A stretch of 64,000 nt of DNA, from positions 1 through 64,000 of the forward strand of contig NZ_VHHP01000005.1 in NCBI RefSeq assembly GCF_006491995.1, given 5' to 3'. Each line of letters starts with the position of its first letter. Position 1 is the first letter of the stretch. The position numbers and the translations under genes are program-made. Under the pieces are notes generated by a model. That model ran no database searches and was not told where the DNA came from. It worked only from the letters and a program-made list of their open reading frames with translations. Of this stretch, positions 19,539 through 33,994 are shown piece after piece. The DNA comes from Metamycoplasma neophronis. GTDB lineage: Bacteria; Bacillota_I; Bacilli_A; Mycoplasmatales; Metamycoplasmataceae.

Positions 19539-20225
19539 TTAAAAATTATGATTTGGGTCATCGATTGTTTGACTTTGATTATTAATTACGGTATTTGTTT
19601 TATTTTCACTATCAAATGAAACTGATTCAATTGTTTTAGCTTCATCTTCATCGATTTCATTAGCTTTATTTTTCTTGTTTCTAATTGAAGAAATTAAAAC
19701 TAAAATAATGATTGATAGTAAAGCGGCAATTGCCCCTAATACTAATCACATATCAGCAAAGTTAAATGTTCCGTAATTTGCTCAAGGTAAATTAATTATG
19801 TCTCTTACCCCACCAAATGCAAAACGGTCATACATATTACCAAATGAACCAGCCGAAACAAGCGCTAATGCAGCAATTGTTCAGCGGTAGCCTTTGTCTT
19901 TAAAAAACAAGGTAATAAACAAGGTTCCGGCCATAATTAAGATACTGATAATATGTAATCCCACATTGCCTAAACCTAATTCGATTGTTGTTCCGGCGTG
20001 GAATACCGATCAGAATCTTATGAAGCCGCTTGAGTAAACAACATATTCAGGGCTCGAGCCTTGATATCCAGTATGATAAATATATTTTTTAGTTAATAAA
20101 TCAATTAATGAACCAGCTATAAATACGGATAAATAAATTGCTAAGTTAATTAAAATAATTTTTCAATTGTTTTTTCAATATTCTTTGGTAAAAAACTCTG
20201 GCCGTTTAATGGTTTTTTTACTCAT
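19539..20225 (-). CDS. lspA: Lipoprotein signal peptidase II
   Basis: 228 residues, membrane aspartyl protease that cleaves prolipoproteins before the lipidated cysteine. Four hydrophobic segments; the catalytic region reads GSFGNMYDRFAFGGVRDIIN and NFADMWLVLGA, each with a conserved Asp. N-terminal (about 20) and C-terminal (about 45, acidic/Asn-rich) polar extensions are longer than in E. coli. The start overlaps the ileS 3' end by 8 bases (ATGAGTAA), so it is translationally coupled; ileS-lspA adjacency is common. It serves the lipoproteins in this window together with lgt. Confidence 0.93.
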
Positions 20226-22881
20226 TAATTACCTCTTTACATCTATTGCAAATTTCAAGTTTTTCATCAAAATTATTTTTTTCGAAGTGATTTCAACATC
20301 TTAAACATTTTACACTGTCAAGTTTCTCAACTTTGGTTTCATTTCCGAATGAAACCTTAGCTACCATTAATAACTTGGTTAAAGGTAAGCTCTTAATTCA
20401 TTCAGAGTCAGTGTTGATGATTACGTGAGCTTCATTTTGACGTTTCATTGTTTGGTTTTTAATCTTTTCTTCAATTAAACGATATACTTCTTCTTTTAAT
20501 TCGAAAAATGGGGCTCACTTAGTTTCTAAATCATCGCTAAAAGCATGTCCTTTGATAAATGGCAGCATGTGAACTGAAATTTCTTTTAAAGGAATATTAA
20601 AATAAGTATAAATATCTTCAGCAGTGGTTGGTAATATTGGAGCTAATGCTTTACTTAACATCAATATTAATTGTGAGAAGATATATTGAACTTGTCTTCT
20701 TTCAGGATTATTAACTTTTTCTAAGTATAAAATATCTTTAGTAATTGAGATATAGTAACTACTAAAATCAATAATAAAGTTGTTAATATCTTTAATTACG
20801 TTAACGAAACGATATTGTTCATAATTATTTAAAATTCTAGTTTCTAGATTGTTAATTCTTTCAAGCATTAAAGCATGAATTGATGATACTTCAACATCTT
20901 TAAAATCATAATCTGATAAAGCCCCTAACATGAATTTAAATGTGTTTCTTATTTTACGGTAGATTTCAACAGTTTGTAATAAGATTTTGTCATCAATTGT
21001 AACATCAGCTGTATATTCTGAATTAGCTGCTCATAATCTTAAAATGTCTGAACCATATTTATTAACTACATCAAGTGGGTCGATAGTGTTTCCCTTAGAT
21101 TTAGACATCTTTTGGCCTTTACCGTCAAGCACAAAGCCGTGTGATAATAAAGCTTTAAATGGGCTTTTCGCTCTTCAAGCCACTGAGTTAATTAATGAAC
21201 TATTAAATCAGCCTCTGTATTGGTCAGAACCTTCTAAATATAAATCAAAAGGAGCTTTCACATTGCCTGGTTCTACACCGATTGAAGTTGAGCCTGAATC
21301 AAATCAGACATCCATAATATCAGTTTCTTTAGTAAAACCTAAATTACGGAATTTTTCAGGTAATAATTCATCAGCCGATCTTTCATATCAAACATCCGAA
21401 CCGAATTGTTCAACTAAGTTAATTACGTAATCAAAAATTTCATTGTCGATTACAGGTTGTTTATTTTTATCATAGAAAATAATGATTGGAACGCCTCATG
21501 TTCTTTGACGTGAAATACATCATGTTTCGCGATTTTCAAGCATCAGTGCTAAACGTTTCTTACTTCAATCATTGTATGTTTGAACGGTGTTTAATGCTTT
21601 TTGAATTTCTTCTTTAATTGGTTTTAATGAAACAAATCATTGTGGTGTTGCACGATACATAATTGGTAAATGTGTTCTTCAATCATGTGGGTATGAGTGC
21701 TTAATTTTCTTAAATGCAACTAATAAACCATTTTCTTCCAAGAATTTGCCTACAAGTGGATTAGCATCATCATAAAACACGTTGGCAAACTGTAATGCTT
21801 TATCATTCAACATACCATCATCTTCAACGTGCATAATTTTTACTAGATTATTCTTATTTCCGATAATAAAGTCATCTTCACCGAATAATGGCGCCATATG
21901 AACTAAACCGGTACCATTTTCTAATGTAACGTGGTGACCTTCTACAACCGGACATTCCATTTTATTAATTGGGCTAATGTATTTGGCTTCTAAAATTTCT
22001 TTACCTTTTAGATTTGCTATAACTTCAAATTCTTCTCATTTAGCAACTTGGGCTACAGTTTCTAATAAATCTTTTGCAACAACATATCTTTTATTATTTG
22101 CCTTAACTAAAACATAATCAAAATCAGCGTTTATGGCAACACCACTATTTGCAATTAGCGTTCAAGGAGTGGTTGTTCAAATTAATAAATAGTCACCTTT
22201 TTTAATGTGTTCAGTTTCTTTTGAAACTTCGAATCCAACATATAATGACGGAGAAACGTGGTCAGCATATTCAACTTCAGCTTCAGCTAATGCAGATTGT
22301 GATGAAGGAGATCAGTAAATAGGTTTTAAATCTTTATAAATTAAGCCTTCATTAAGCATTTTTTGGAATAGTTTTAATTGTTTTGCTTCAAATTTTTTAT
22401 CTAAGGTTACATAGATTTCGCTAAAATCAGTTAATAAGCTTAATCTCTTGAATTGTTCTTTTTGCTTTTCAACTTGTGATAAGGCATAGGCAGCAGCTTG
22501 TTTTCTTAATTCAACAGCTGAAAAATCTTTTGCATTTTTCTTGGCTTCAGATAACATTTTGTGTTCAATTGGCAAACCATGTGTATCTCATCCAGGTACA
22601 AAAGGTGAATAAAAACCTTGCATTGTTCTAAATCTAACAATGATGTCTTTTAAGATTTTATTTAAAGCGTGACCAGCGTGAATATTTCCGTTTGCATAAG
22701 GAGGCCCGTCGTGTAAAATAAAGCTTTCGTGATTTGCATTACGTTTTAGAAGTTGTTGATATATTTGGTTTTCTAATCATTTAGCATTGTACATTACTTC
22801 TTTTTCTGCCAAATTTGCTTTCATAGAGAATTCGGTTTCTGGCATTAATAAAGTATTTTTATAATCTTTTTTTTCTTCCAT
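20218..22881 (-). CDS. ileS: Isoleucyl-tRNA synthetase
   Basis: 887 residues, class I. HIGH-type motif in [16 protein letters not shown] (about 57-72), [11 protein letters not shown], and KMSKS in [13 protein letters not shown]. The C-terminus has a two-pair zinc site (CLRC ... CNRC). Numerous TGA tryptophans break the gene under the standard code. Shine-Dalgarno AGAAAGG. Overlaps lspA. No T-box leader was seen in the 117 bases upstream. Confidence 0.96.
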
Positions 22882-22971
22882 AAATTAGCCTTTCTAAATT
22901 GGATTAAATATTTATATAAAATATAATTATTTATTTTACCCTACTTTTATTCTAAAAATTTAATTTTGAAA

Positions 22972-22993
22972 ACAAAAAGCCGAAACTTCGGCT
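22972..22993 (-). terminator. Terminator after leuS
   Basis: AGCCGAA/TTCGGCT stem (22978-22984, 22987-22993) followed on the minus strand by TTTTTG, five bases beyond the leuS stop. Confidence 0.8.
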
Positions 22994-22998
22994 CAATG

Positions 22999-25410
<2,412 letters not shown>

Positions 25411-25457
25411 AATTAAAATTTTACCTTAAATTCAGTTTTAAAACCCTTAAATTTGAA

Positions 25458-25480
25458 CAAAAAAAGCAGCTTAGCTGCTT
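25458..25480 (-). terminator. Terminator after the tRNA pair
   Basis: AAGCAGC/GCTGCTT stem with TTA loop followed on the minus strand by seven T, 22 bases past tRNA-Gln. Confidence 0.85.
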
Positions 25481-25501
25481 CTTATTTACATTTTCATGAT
25501 A

Positions 25502-25576
25502 TGGCTGCCCTTGTTAGATTCGAACTAACGGATGGCGGTACCAAAAACCGCTGCCTTTCCACTTGGCTAAAGGGCA
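25502..25576 (-). tRNA. tRNA-Gln (TTG)
   Basis: 75 bases with encoded CCA. Acceptor stem TGCCCTT/AAGGGCA, T loop TTCGAAT, anticodon TTG. It lies five bases after tRNA-Tyr and is probably cotranscribed with it. Confidence 0.95.
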
Positions 25577-25581
25577 ATACA

Positions 25582-25665
25582 TGGTGGAGGGGGAGGGATT
25601 CGAACCCCCGAACCGTGAGGAAGTGGGTTACAGCCACCCGCGTTTGGCCGCTTCGCTACCCCTCC
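25582..25665 (-). tRNA. tRNA-Tyr (GTA)
   Basis: 84 bases, class II with a long variable arm, encoded CCA. Acceptor GGAGGGG/CCCCTCC, anticodon loop CTGTAAC (GTA), T loop TTCGAAT. A TATAAT -10 lies at 25684-25689 on the minus strand. Confidence 0.95.
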
Positions 25666-25734
25666 GCGTTAATTGCATAGATTATTATAATATATTTTTT
25701 TAAAAAATTTATCAAAAAAAATAATTTTTTAAAA

Positions 25735-25756
25735 TAAAAAACTAAGCGAGCTTAGT
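25735..25756 (-). terminator. Terminator overlapping the trxB stop
   Basis: ACTAAG-CGAG-CTTAGT hairpin followed by T-rich sequence on the minus strand. The trxB stop codon (25752-25754) is inside the stem. Confidence 0.75.
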
Positions 25757-26669
25757 CTTTAATAATTCTTGAATTAATAACTTTCGCTGCGATTGTTCCG
25801 TCGCTTGTTGCAGTTGTAATTTGTCTTACATCTTTAACAATAACATCACCGACAGCAAAAATGTTTTTTTCCATAGTTTCCATGTTTTCATCAACCTTAA
25901 TAAAACCACGGGCGTCTAATAATTCTTTATTTTCGATGAAATTAGTTGCTGGTTTGAAACCTATGTATGGGAAAACAGCCGAAATCTTAAATTCTTTGAT
26001 TTCGTCCCCTACTCTAGCTTCAACTTTTTCAACTTTTTCGGTTCCAAATAATTTTAGAATCTCTGAATTTTCATGAATGATAATGTTGTTATATTTTTTA
26101 ACGTCATTTACAAGTCTTTTTTCAGCAATAATGCCATCTCTTACAAAAATGTGTACTTCTGAAGCCATTGAAGCCAAATAAGGCGCTTCTTCAAAAGCTG
26201 AGTTCCCGCCTCCTATGATTGCGCAAGGTTCATTTTTATACAATGCCCCATCACACAATACACAGTATGATACACCACGTCCTTTGAATTGTTCAATACC
26301 TTCAATGCTTGTTGGAACAAGGTTTTTCATACCAGTTGCAATAATAACTACTTGAGCAAAGTGTTCGCTTTTATCAGCTAAAACAACTTTCTTTAAATTA
26401 TCTTCGATTGATTCAATTTTTTCAACCATGCCATAAATAAAGTTAGCTCCATTTTGACGAGCTTGTTCTAACATTTTGGTTGATAATTCAATTCCACTTA
26501 TAAATGAAAATCCTGGATAGTTTTCAATTTTAGATTGTTCGGCCATTTTGCCACCAGGCACATAGCCTTCAATAAATGCTACATTCATATCATTTCTTGA
26601 TAAATATAAAGCAGCTGTTAAGCCGGCTGGACCAGCTCCAATAATAATTACATCGTATTTGTTACTCAT
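25752..26669 (-). CDS. trxB: Thioredoxin reductase
   Basis: 305 residues. FAD-binding GAGPAGLTAALYLSR (about 11-25), NADPH-binding GGGNSAFEEAPYLA, redox pair CVLC in YCVLCDGALYKN, and second FAD motif AVGDVIVKDVRQITTATSDG. Transfers electrons from NADPH to thioredoxin; with the peroxiredoxin at 45671 it probably forms the peroxide defence. It lies 50 bases downstream of lgt in the same direction. Confidence 0.96.
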   Translation of the reverse strand: MSNKYDVIIIGAGPAGLTAALYLSRNDMNVAFIEGYVPGGKMAEQSKIENYPGFSFISGIELSTKMLEQARQNGANFIYGMVEKIESIEDNLKKVVLADKSEHFAQVVIIATGMKNLVPTSIEGIEQFKGRGVSYCVLCDGALYKNEPCAIIGGGNSAFEEAPYLASMASEVHIFVRDGIIAEKRLVNDVKKYNNIIIHENSEILKLFGTEKVEKVEARVGDEIKEFKISAVFPYIGFKPATNFIENKELLDARGFIKVDENMETMEKNIFAVGDVIVKDVRQITTATSDGTIAAKVINSRIIKD

Positions 26670-26719
26670 ATATTACCTCTTCATTTGTTTTTTTATAAAA
26701 AATTAAACTGATGCTATTT

Positions 26720-27679
26720 TTAAGCACCTACGTTTAATTTTTTTTCATCATCTTTTTTAATTTCTTTTAATTGAGCAATTTCTTTAGCACTTAATTTTTT
26801 AGCTGTGTTTTTTGGTTCGTAAACAATAAAATAAAATACGTTTGCAAGTGATTTATTTTTAAAGTTAGGAATTTTGTAAACATTGTAATTTAATTTGATT
26901 ACGAATTCGAATAGTATTAATAACACTAATCCAACAAAAATATATAGTGCTGAAATTACTTTATAAATGGTATAACTTCCGGCACGTAATGGTTCCATTC
27001 CAAAACGGATGATTCCGTAGTATAGGATGTATAATGCACCGGTTGTTCCCGGTCTTAATCAGTTTCACTTGTTTAACACTCATACTAAAAGGATATAACC
27101 GATTAAGTTTGCGCATGATTCATATAAGAACAATGGTAAACGGTAATGTCCGTCAATGAACATGTGTTGTCTAATCATTGGAGGTAAGATCTTGAAAGCC
27201 AATGAACTTGGTTCCATGATTCCACCGTAAACTTCGTGGTTTGCAAAGTTTCCTCAACGTCCAATTGCTTGACCGATTAAAACGGCGGGCAAGATAATTG
27301 AGAAAGCTTTTTTCAAATCAATTTTCTTTGGATTTTTCGAAAATACAACATATAGAATACAACAGATAGTAGCTGTAATAACACCACCATGGATAGATAG
27401 CCCACCACGCCATACAGCAAACATGTTATATCAAGGTCCGTCATTTCAACCTTTATATTCAATTAATTGTTGAATTACGAAAACAAATCTAGCGCCAATG
27501 ATAGCAGTTGGCAAGGCAATGAAAACTAAAATGGCAAGTTGTTCGAATGAATATTTTTCACGTCTTCAAAAGTAATAAACTGTCAAAATAGCTGCTAGCA
27601 TACCAAGCATCATTGTTAGTGAATATACATAAGCTGGACCTATTTTAAGGTGTATTCCGGCTCAGTCTTTTGGCTCCAT
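26720..27679 (-). CDS. lgt: Prolipoprotein diacylglyceryl transferase
   Basis: 319 residues, polytopic membrane enzyme that attaches diacylglycerol to lipobox cysteines. Conserved segments: RGGLSIHGGVITATI, GRWGNFANHEVYGG, HMFIDGHYRLPLFLYESCAN and GIIRFGMEPLRAGS. It has seven or so hydrophobic stretches and a polar C-tail of about 45 residues. With lspA it matures lipoproteins such as those at 34723 and 51774. Shine-Dalgarno AGGAGG. Confidence 0.95.
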
Positions 27680-27745
27680 AATACCTCCTTTTAGATTTAA
27701 TATAATTTATAATTATAAGTATTATTTTTAAAAAAATATTTAAAA

Positions 27746-30568
27746 TTAAAGATTTAATAGTTTTTTTAGATATTGTCCAGTGTAAGAAATACCAACTGTA
27801 GCCACTTGCTCTGGTGTACCAGTCGCAATAATTCTACCGCCGCCAACACCACCATCTGGGCCAATATCAATAATGTGATCAGCGCTTTTAATCACATCTA
27901 AATTATGTTCAATCACTATAACTGTATCGCCATTATCAACAATACGGTTTAAAACATTCAATAGATTTTGTACATCATATGGATGTAACCCGGTTGTAGG
28001 TTCATCTAACACATAAATAGATTTCCCGGTTGGTTTCTTTTGTAAATATGTGGCCAGCTTAACTCTTTGCGCTTCTCCACCTGATAACGTTGTAGCATTT
28101 TGACCTAATTTAATATATCCCAAACCAACATCTAACAGTATTTGCAATTTATCGCGAATTGAAGCACGATTGAAGAAAAAGGCATGTGCTTGTTCAATAG
28201 TCATATTTAAAACATCATTAATGTTTTTACCGTGGTATTTAATTTCCAATGTTTCTAAATTGTATCTTTGTCCATCACAGTGATCGCAAGTTACATATAC
28301 GTCGGGTAAGAAATGCATTTCGATTTTAATTACACCATCACCTTGACATTTATCACAACGTCCGCCGGGTACATTGAATGAAAAACGCGATTTAGTATAA
28401 CCCCGAATATTGCTTTCTTCTACACTAGCAAAAATATCACGAATGTCATCAAATACACCGGTATAAGTTGCAGGATTTGAACGCGGTGTTCTTCCGATTG
28501 GGTTTTGATCAATTTGAATTAATTTATCAACATTTAATTGACCAGTCATTTTTTCATCGTCACGGATATCATAAGCTGGACTATTTAAATATTTATTTAG
28601 ACGATAAACTAATTCTTCGTTTACTAAACTTGATTTTCCTGAACCGCTCACACCTGTTACAGCAATTAATTTACCCAATGGGAAAGATGCAGTAATATCT
28701 TTTAAATTGTTGATTTTACAATGTTTAATTGTTAAAACTTTGCCATTTCCCGACCTTCTTGATTTAGGGGTTTTAATTGTAAGTTCGCCATTTAAATACT
28801 TACCAGTAATACTTTCTGGGCAATTTTCGATATCTTGCAAACTGCCGGCGGCAACAACTTCACCACCATGTTCTCCAGCCTTAGGACCGATATCAACAAT
28901 AAAATCAGCTTCTCTAATGGTGTCTTCGTCGTGTTCAACAACAATCAAACTATTACCTAAATCAACCATTTTTCTTAGCGAGTGTAATAATTTTTCATTA
29001 TCTTTTTGATGTAAACCAATTGAAGGTTCGTCCAATACATATAGCACGCCAGTTAAGTTAGCTCCAATTTGAGTTGCTAATCTAATTCTTTGCGCTTCTC
29101 CACCTGATAAACTTTCTGCCTTACGGTTCAATGTTAGATATTGCAATCCAACATTAATTAAAAATTCAACTCTATGTTTTAATTCATTTAAAATCAATTC
29201 ACTGATTTCTTTTTCCATATCATTCAACTCAAGCGTATTTAAAAGTACATCTAACTCTTCAATTGATTTATTACACATTTCATAAATATCTAGGTTTTCA
29301 ATTTTGACAGCTAAAGCATATTTATTTAATCTTTTGCCATGGCAAACATTACATGGAATATCAGCAAGGTATTTACTGTAATATGCCCTTGCCTCAGTTG
29401 ATGATGTTTCTAAATATTTACGTTCAATTTTTTCAACAATGCCTTCGATGTGTTTACTACGTTCATAACGATTACCACTTTCCGAAGTTAGTGTATAAGT
29501 AATATCTTCAAAAGAACCATATTGCAAAATATGTAATTCTTCTTTAGTCATTTCATCAATTGGCTTATCTTTGTCAATTTTATAATGTGCCAATAATTTA
29601 TCAAACTCTTGTCATTCTAAATTAGTTGAATTTAAAAAGTTTTTATAATAACGAATAGCCCCTTCATTAATACTTAAATTTTTATCTGGACAAATTAAAT
29701 CCCAACTTGCTCTTTGAATAACGCCAAGTCCCCGACATTCAGGACACATTCCATTAGGAGAGTTAAATGAAAATAACCGAGGTTCAATTTTTGGCATATC
29801 AAAATCGCCATGTTCACAACTATGATAAATTGAATAAGTAGCTTTTTCTTTATTAACAGCTTCAATTGTAACAAGACCACCCGATTCTTTGATGGCAACA
29901 TCAATAGCTTCGGCTACCCGTGGTCTAATTTCTTCAGATAAAGTAAATCTATCGATTACCAATTCAATGGTTCAACGTTTGTTTTTATCTAAGTTAATTG
30001 GTGTATCTAATGGATGAATTTCGTCATTAATTTTTACCCGAATGTAACCATCACGTTTTAATCTTGCTAATAAAGCTTGATGTGAACCTTTTTCGTTAAC
30101 TACAATTGGAGATAAAATATAAATTTTTTCATCAGTAGGGTATTTATATACATTATTTAAAATATCACGAGTCTTTTGAGCCGTGATCTCAATTTTATGA
30201 TTTGGACAATAAGGTTTTCCAATTCTTGCATAAAGTAATCTTAAATAGTCATATATTTCAGTTACTGTTCCAACGATACTACGCGGGTTATTATGCACTG
30301 TTTTCTGTTCAATTGATATCGCAGGACTAAGTCCTTCAATACTTTCGACATCGGGTTTTTTAGTACCACCTAAAAACTGCTTAGCGTAGTTTGATAAACT
30401 GTCAACATATCTTCTTCTACCCTCTTCATAAATTGTATTAAAGGCTAATGAAGATTTGCCCGAACCGCTTAAACCGCTAAATACGACAAATTTATTACGT
30501 GGAATAGTTAAATCAATATTTTTAAGATTATTTTCTTTTGCACCTTTGATTATTATTTTGTCATTCAT
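27746..30568 (-). CDS. uvrA: UvrA excinuclease subunit A
   Basis: 940 residues, damage-recognition ATPase of nucleotide excision repair. Two ABC modules: first Walker A SGLSGSGKSSLAF (about 31-43), signature LSGGEAQRIRLATQIG, Walker B VLYVLDEPSIGLH; second Walker A VTGVSGSGKSSLV, zinc finger CDKCQGDG...CDHCDGQ, LSGGEAQRVKLATYLQ. Several TGA tryptophans split it under code 11. No Shine-Dalgarno; a TATAAT (30577-30582) ends eight bases before ATG, so probably leaderless. uvrB is not in the window. Confidence 0.97.
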
Positions 30569-30583
30569 AATATGAAATTATAA

Positions 30584-30609
30584 CAAAAAATGCTTATTAT
30601 AAATAAGCA
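30584..30609 (-). terminator. Terminator after the HipA-like gene
   Basis: TGCTTAT/ATAAGCA stem (30591-30597, 30603-30609) followed by six T on the minus strand. The T tract runs into the TATAAT of the uvrA promoter, so terminator and promoter are packed together. Confidence 0.75.
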
Positions 30610-30611
30610 CT

Positions 30612-31754
30612 TTATTTTACGAGGTTATTTAAATGTCTTTCAAGTTTCTTGGCTTGCTCTTTAATAATAGTTTGTACAACCTTAAAATATGTTTTATTGC
30701 ATTCATATAAAGGGTGTTGTTTTAATCTAAATTTTTTTAGTTTATCAACTCATGTTAGATGTCTTGGTCGCGCAAATTTAATTAATTGTTCATCAAAGGA
30801 TTGATATAGTCTTGAAGCACGTTTCGAATACTCTTCTAATTGTTTTTTAACTTGTTTTTGTTCATATAATGGAAAATCAAAAAACAAACTTTTATTGAAA
30901 TCAAATACTGGAGCAATATCTTCAAATATGCAACTTTGATTATTAAGCAACATCCCAAAATTCCCTAAGTGACGATCAGAATTTAAAATCAATGCATCGA
31001 ATACCATTAGATCTTCAAAATTCTCTTTCCCGTAATATGTAATTAAAAATTCTTCTAATTGATTTTGATTAACCGAAGTTTTAGTAATCAGCTTAGAAAA
31101 CGGTAAATAGCTGACTTGTTTTGAAGTAAAAACACTACAACTTGTTACAATCTTTTTATTTCATTTATCCAAATCATATACAACACTCTTTTTCAATAGT
31201 AAAGCAGCTATTTGACCGGCAAAATATTCAGCAAAATTTTCATACAATAATTTCCCAGCTAAAAAATTTGGTGATTTCAATAACTTGATAATCCCTTCTT
31301 GCTTAATCCAGGTTTTTAGCATTTGACCATCAGTAAATCAATCTGGTGAATTGATTTCAAAAGGGGTTTTGCAAACTAATTTTCGACTCAAAGTAAATTC
31401 TGATAAATCATTTTTTACAAAGTTGTCAAATCAATTTAAATTCTCAAATTTATCATTCAAATTATCGGTAATTCAAAACGCATCCGAAAAATTAATGCGT
31501 TTAAATGTTTTGATTAATTCGAAATTGCTTTTGATATTTTTAAATAAATTGCTGTAATTAGGGCGGCCGTTAGGAATAATATTGTCATTGAATAAAAATT
31601 CTTTTCAATCTTCAATGCTATAGACCTCACTTTTTTTAATTAAAAAATCAAAAGCCTCAAGCATTGTTACATCGCTTAAGGTTTTTGATTCATAATCATA
31701 TTTAAAAGATAAACAATTTTTATCTAAAAATTTTAAGTAATATAAATTTGACAT
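30612..31754 (-). CDS. HipA-like kinase domain protein
   Basis: 380 residues. The C-terminal half resembles HipA-type Ser/Thr kinases: FDALILNSDRHLGNFGML (about 246-263; catalytic Asp and the Asn of N-x-D-R-H-x-x-N) and EDIAPVFDFNKSLFF, equivalent to the metal-binding Asp segment. The N-terminal 170 residues are not recognised; a HipA P-loop-like motif was not obvious. No HipB-like antitoxin lies beside it. No Shine-Dalgarno; TATAAT ends seven bases before ATG. It uses one TGG codon along with TGA. It could be a toxin, or a phage/capsule-type kinase of the same superfamily. Confidence 0.65.
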
Positions 31755-31771
31755 TTTATAAATTATAAATT

Positions 31772-33064
31772 TTAATTAATTTCTTCTCCAAAATCACCAT
31801 TATTTTCAGATTTTTCTTCAGTGCTTTCTTTTTCAGCTGAAGAATTTTTTGCAAAATCTGAACTAACGATAGTTCCGCTATTTTCGGCAATAATTTTTGC
31901 TAAAATCTCGCGTATCTTAGCACTTGATTCCGGATCACTATTCAATGAAGGAAGACCCATGTTTTGCATTTCCTTGAAAGCTTCATCAAAGTATTCAAAC
32001 ATTTGTTCATCCTTAATTCCCGATGCTTTAGCGGCTTTATAAATATCGCCAATCATTTTTTCTAGCATATTATTCATAAAATCTTCTGGGCTTTGATTAT
32101 TAACCATTGGGTCATTCATCGGATTATTAACTGATTCATTATTGAATGTATTATCAGATTGTTGTTGTTTTTTAGTTCTCTTGTTTTTAATTATATTATC
32201 TTCAAGCGCTGGTTCTACAAACTCACCAGCACAGTCTTGTTCATCATTATATCCGTTTTCGTATGAACCAAGTTCTTCTAAATATAAATTCAATCAAGGT
32301 TCTTCCGATGCACTGTTACGTGCTTCAGCTGGATAACTTCGGTCACCTGCTCCTAATCTAATTCTCAATTGGTGAATATCGTTAATAATACGCATTCTAT
32401 TTAGTTTAGAAATTTTAATTTCAATGTTTTCTACAGCTAGATCAGGTTTGAAAAATTTTGCTAAAGAGATATTTTTAATGCTTTCAGATCCATTAAGATA
32501 ATTTAAATTAGGATTGAATTTTCATGATTCAAGACTCATTTCAAATTCATCAGCAAGTCTTGTAAAAAATTCGACATTTTGACGATGCTTTTTAGGAATT
32601 TCTTTGAAATTAATATCATCATCATAAGGTGGCAAATCATTAAGATTAAATCTTGAAATAATAATGTCAAATGATAGCATTGATCCATTTAATAAGACTG
32701 CGCAGTATTTCATTGATTCAATTTTTTTATCAACCGCAAATTCAAATCAGCTTTCCAGGGTAGATTGTCAATCAATGAATCTACGTGACATGATTTCTGA
32801 ATATGATAATTGATGATTTAAAACAGCTAATTCATTGTCAATTACAAAGAAGCTCCCTGCTAAGTTTTTATTATTTAGGCCATTTAATATTTCAATCATT
32901 TTTGCTAAGTCATCAAAGCTTAATGAACCTGAAATAGTTAATTGAAAATCTTTTGAATTTAAAGCTTTTTCGATTTGCGTTATTTCAAAATTAAATGGGT
33001 CAACAAATTTATCAGATTCTCTAAAAATAATTTTGTAATTTGTTCCGATTTTTTTATTATTCAT
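31772..33064 (-). CDS. Unknown protein
   Basis: 430 residues, function not recognised, with no signal peptide or membrane helix. The first ~260 residues look folded (for example GTNYKIIFRESDKFVDPFNF, MRIINDIHQLRIRLGAGDRS). From about 285 on it is acidic and Asn/Gln/Ser-rich (KKQQQSDNTFNNESVNNPMN), with a predicted helical patch (SPEDFMNNMLEKMIGDIYKA). The start is the ATG with AAGGAG seven bases upstream, overlapping the HAD gene's end by 8 bases (ATGAATAA). Co-transcribed with the lipoprotein and HAD genes. Confidence 0.7.
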
Positions 33065-33992
33065 TGTTATCTCCTTGGTCATTAAAGTAACTACGTAATA
33101 AATATTTTTTTACAATATTTTTATAACGGTATAAATAGTCAATAATCGCTTCTCCCAATCCGTTTTGTTCAACCGAACTGGTGTAAAATTTACATACATC
33201 AAATACATTACCCGAAGCGTTTGCCATTCCGTATGAATAGTGAGCTAATTGTAACATTGGAACGTCATTATTGCTATCTCCAATTGTCATTACATCGTCA
33301 ACTGTAACATTATCTTTTTTGTAAACATTATCTACCATTCATTGGACTGCTGAACCTTTTGTTATTCCTAATGGAGAAATTTCAACATTGCAATTAGTTG
33401 GAATCATGGTTACTTCATTTAATTCTTTAATTAATTCATACATCACTTTAGCTCCCGATTCAGTTTCGAAATCACTTAGTGAATAAAACTCGATTTTAAC
33501 AGGTTCAATGAATTCGCCTTGTCAAAGTTTAGGAACGCTTTTGATTAGGTTCTGATTGACGAAGTGATATGAACAAATCGTATTTAAAATTTGTTCGTGT
33601 TCAAAAAGATAATAATAATTGTCATTGTCTCAAAATATAGTTTGAATATTATTTTGTTTAGCGATATTAATAAGTTTTAAAAAAGCCTCGTTACTAATAT
33701 GTCATGATTTAATAATTTTTTTTGCTTCGCGGTCATAAATTTGTGCGCCTGATGAACCAATAATATAACGTGCATTTAATGTATCTCCCAATACTTCCAT
33801 TCTTTCTTGAATGGGGTTTCCTGTACAAATATTAAAATCAGCTCCATTTTTAATTGCTCAATGTATATCTTTAACAGTTTCATCTTTTAATTCAAAATGA
33901 CGATAAATTGTCCCATCAACATCAGAAAAGATAACTGGTTTAAGATCATTAGTTGTTTTATATAGTAATTCATCTCCGTTATTTGCATTCAT
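33057..33992 (-). CDS. Cof-type HAD hydrolase
   Basis: 311 residues. Motif I FSDVDGTIY (Asp nucleophile at about 24), motif II in the ICTGN region (Thr), a lysine in PLGITKGSAVQWM, and motif IV MTIGDSNNDVPML. The cap insertion between motifs II and III is of the type in Cof/YidA phosphatases acting on sugar or nucleotide phosphates. A C-terminal tail of about 25 residues follows the usual end. Shine-Dalgarno AAGGAG. The upstream lipoprotein stop is two bases away. Confidence 0.88.
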
Positions 33993-33994
33993 AA

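Noticed and set aside
22882..22998. A T-box leader before ileS
   Set aside because: The gap is only about 117 bases and shows no T-box sequence or terminator-antiterminator pair.
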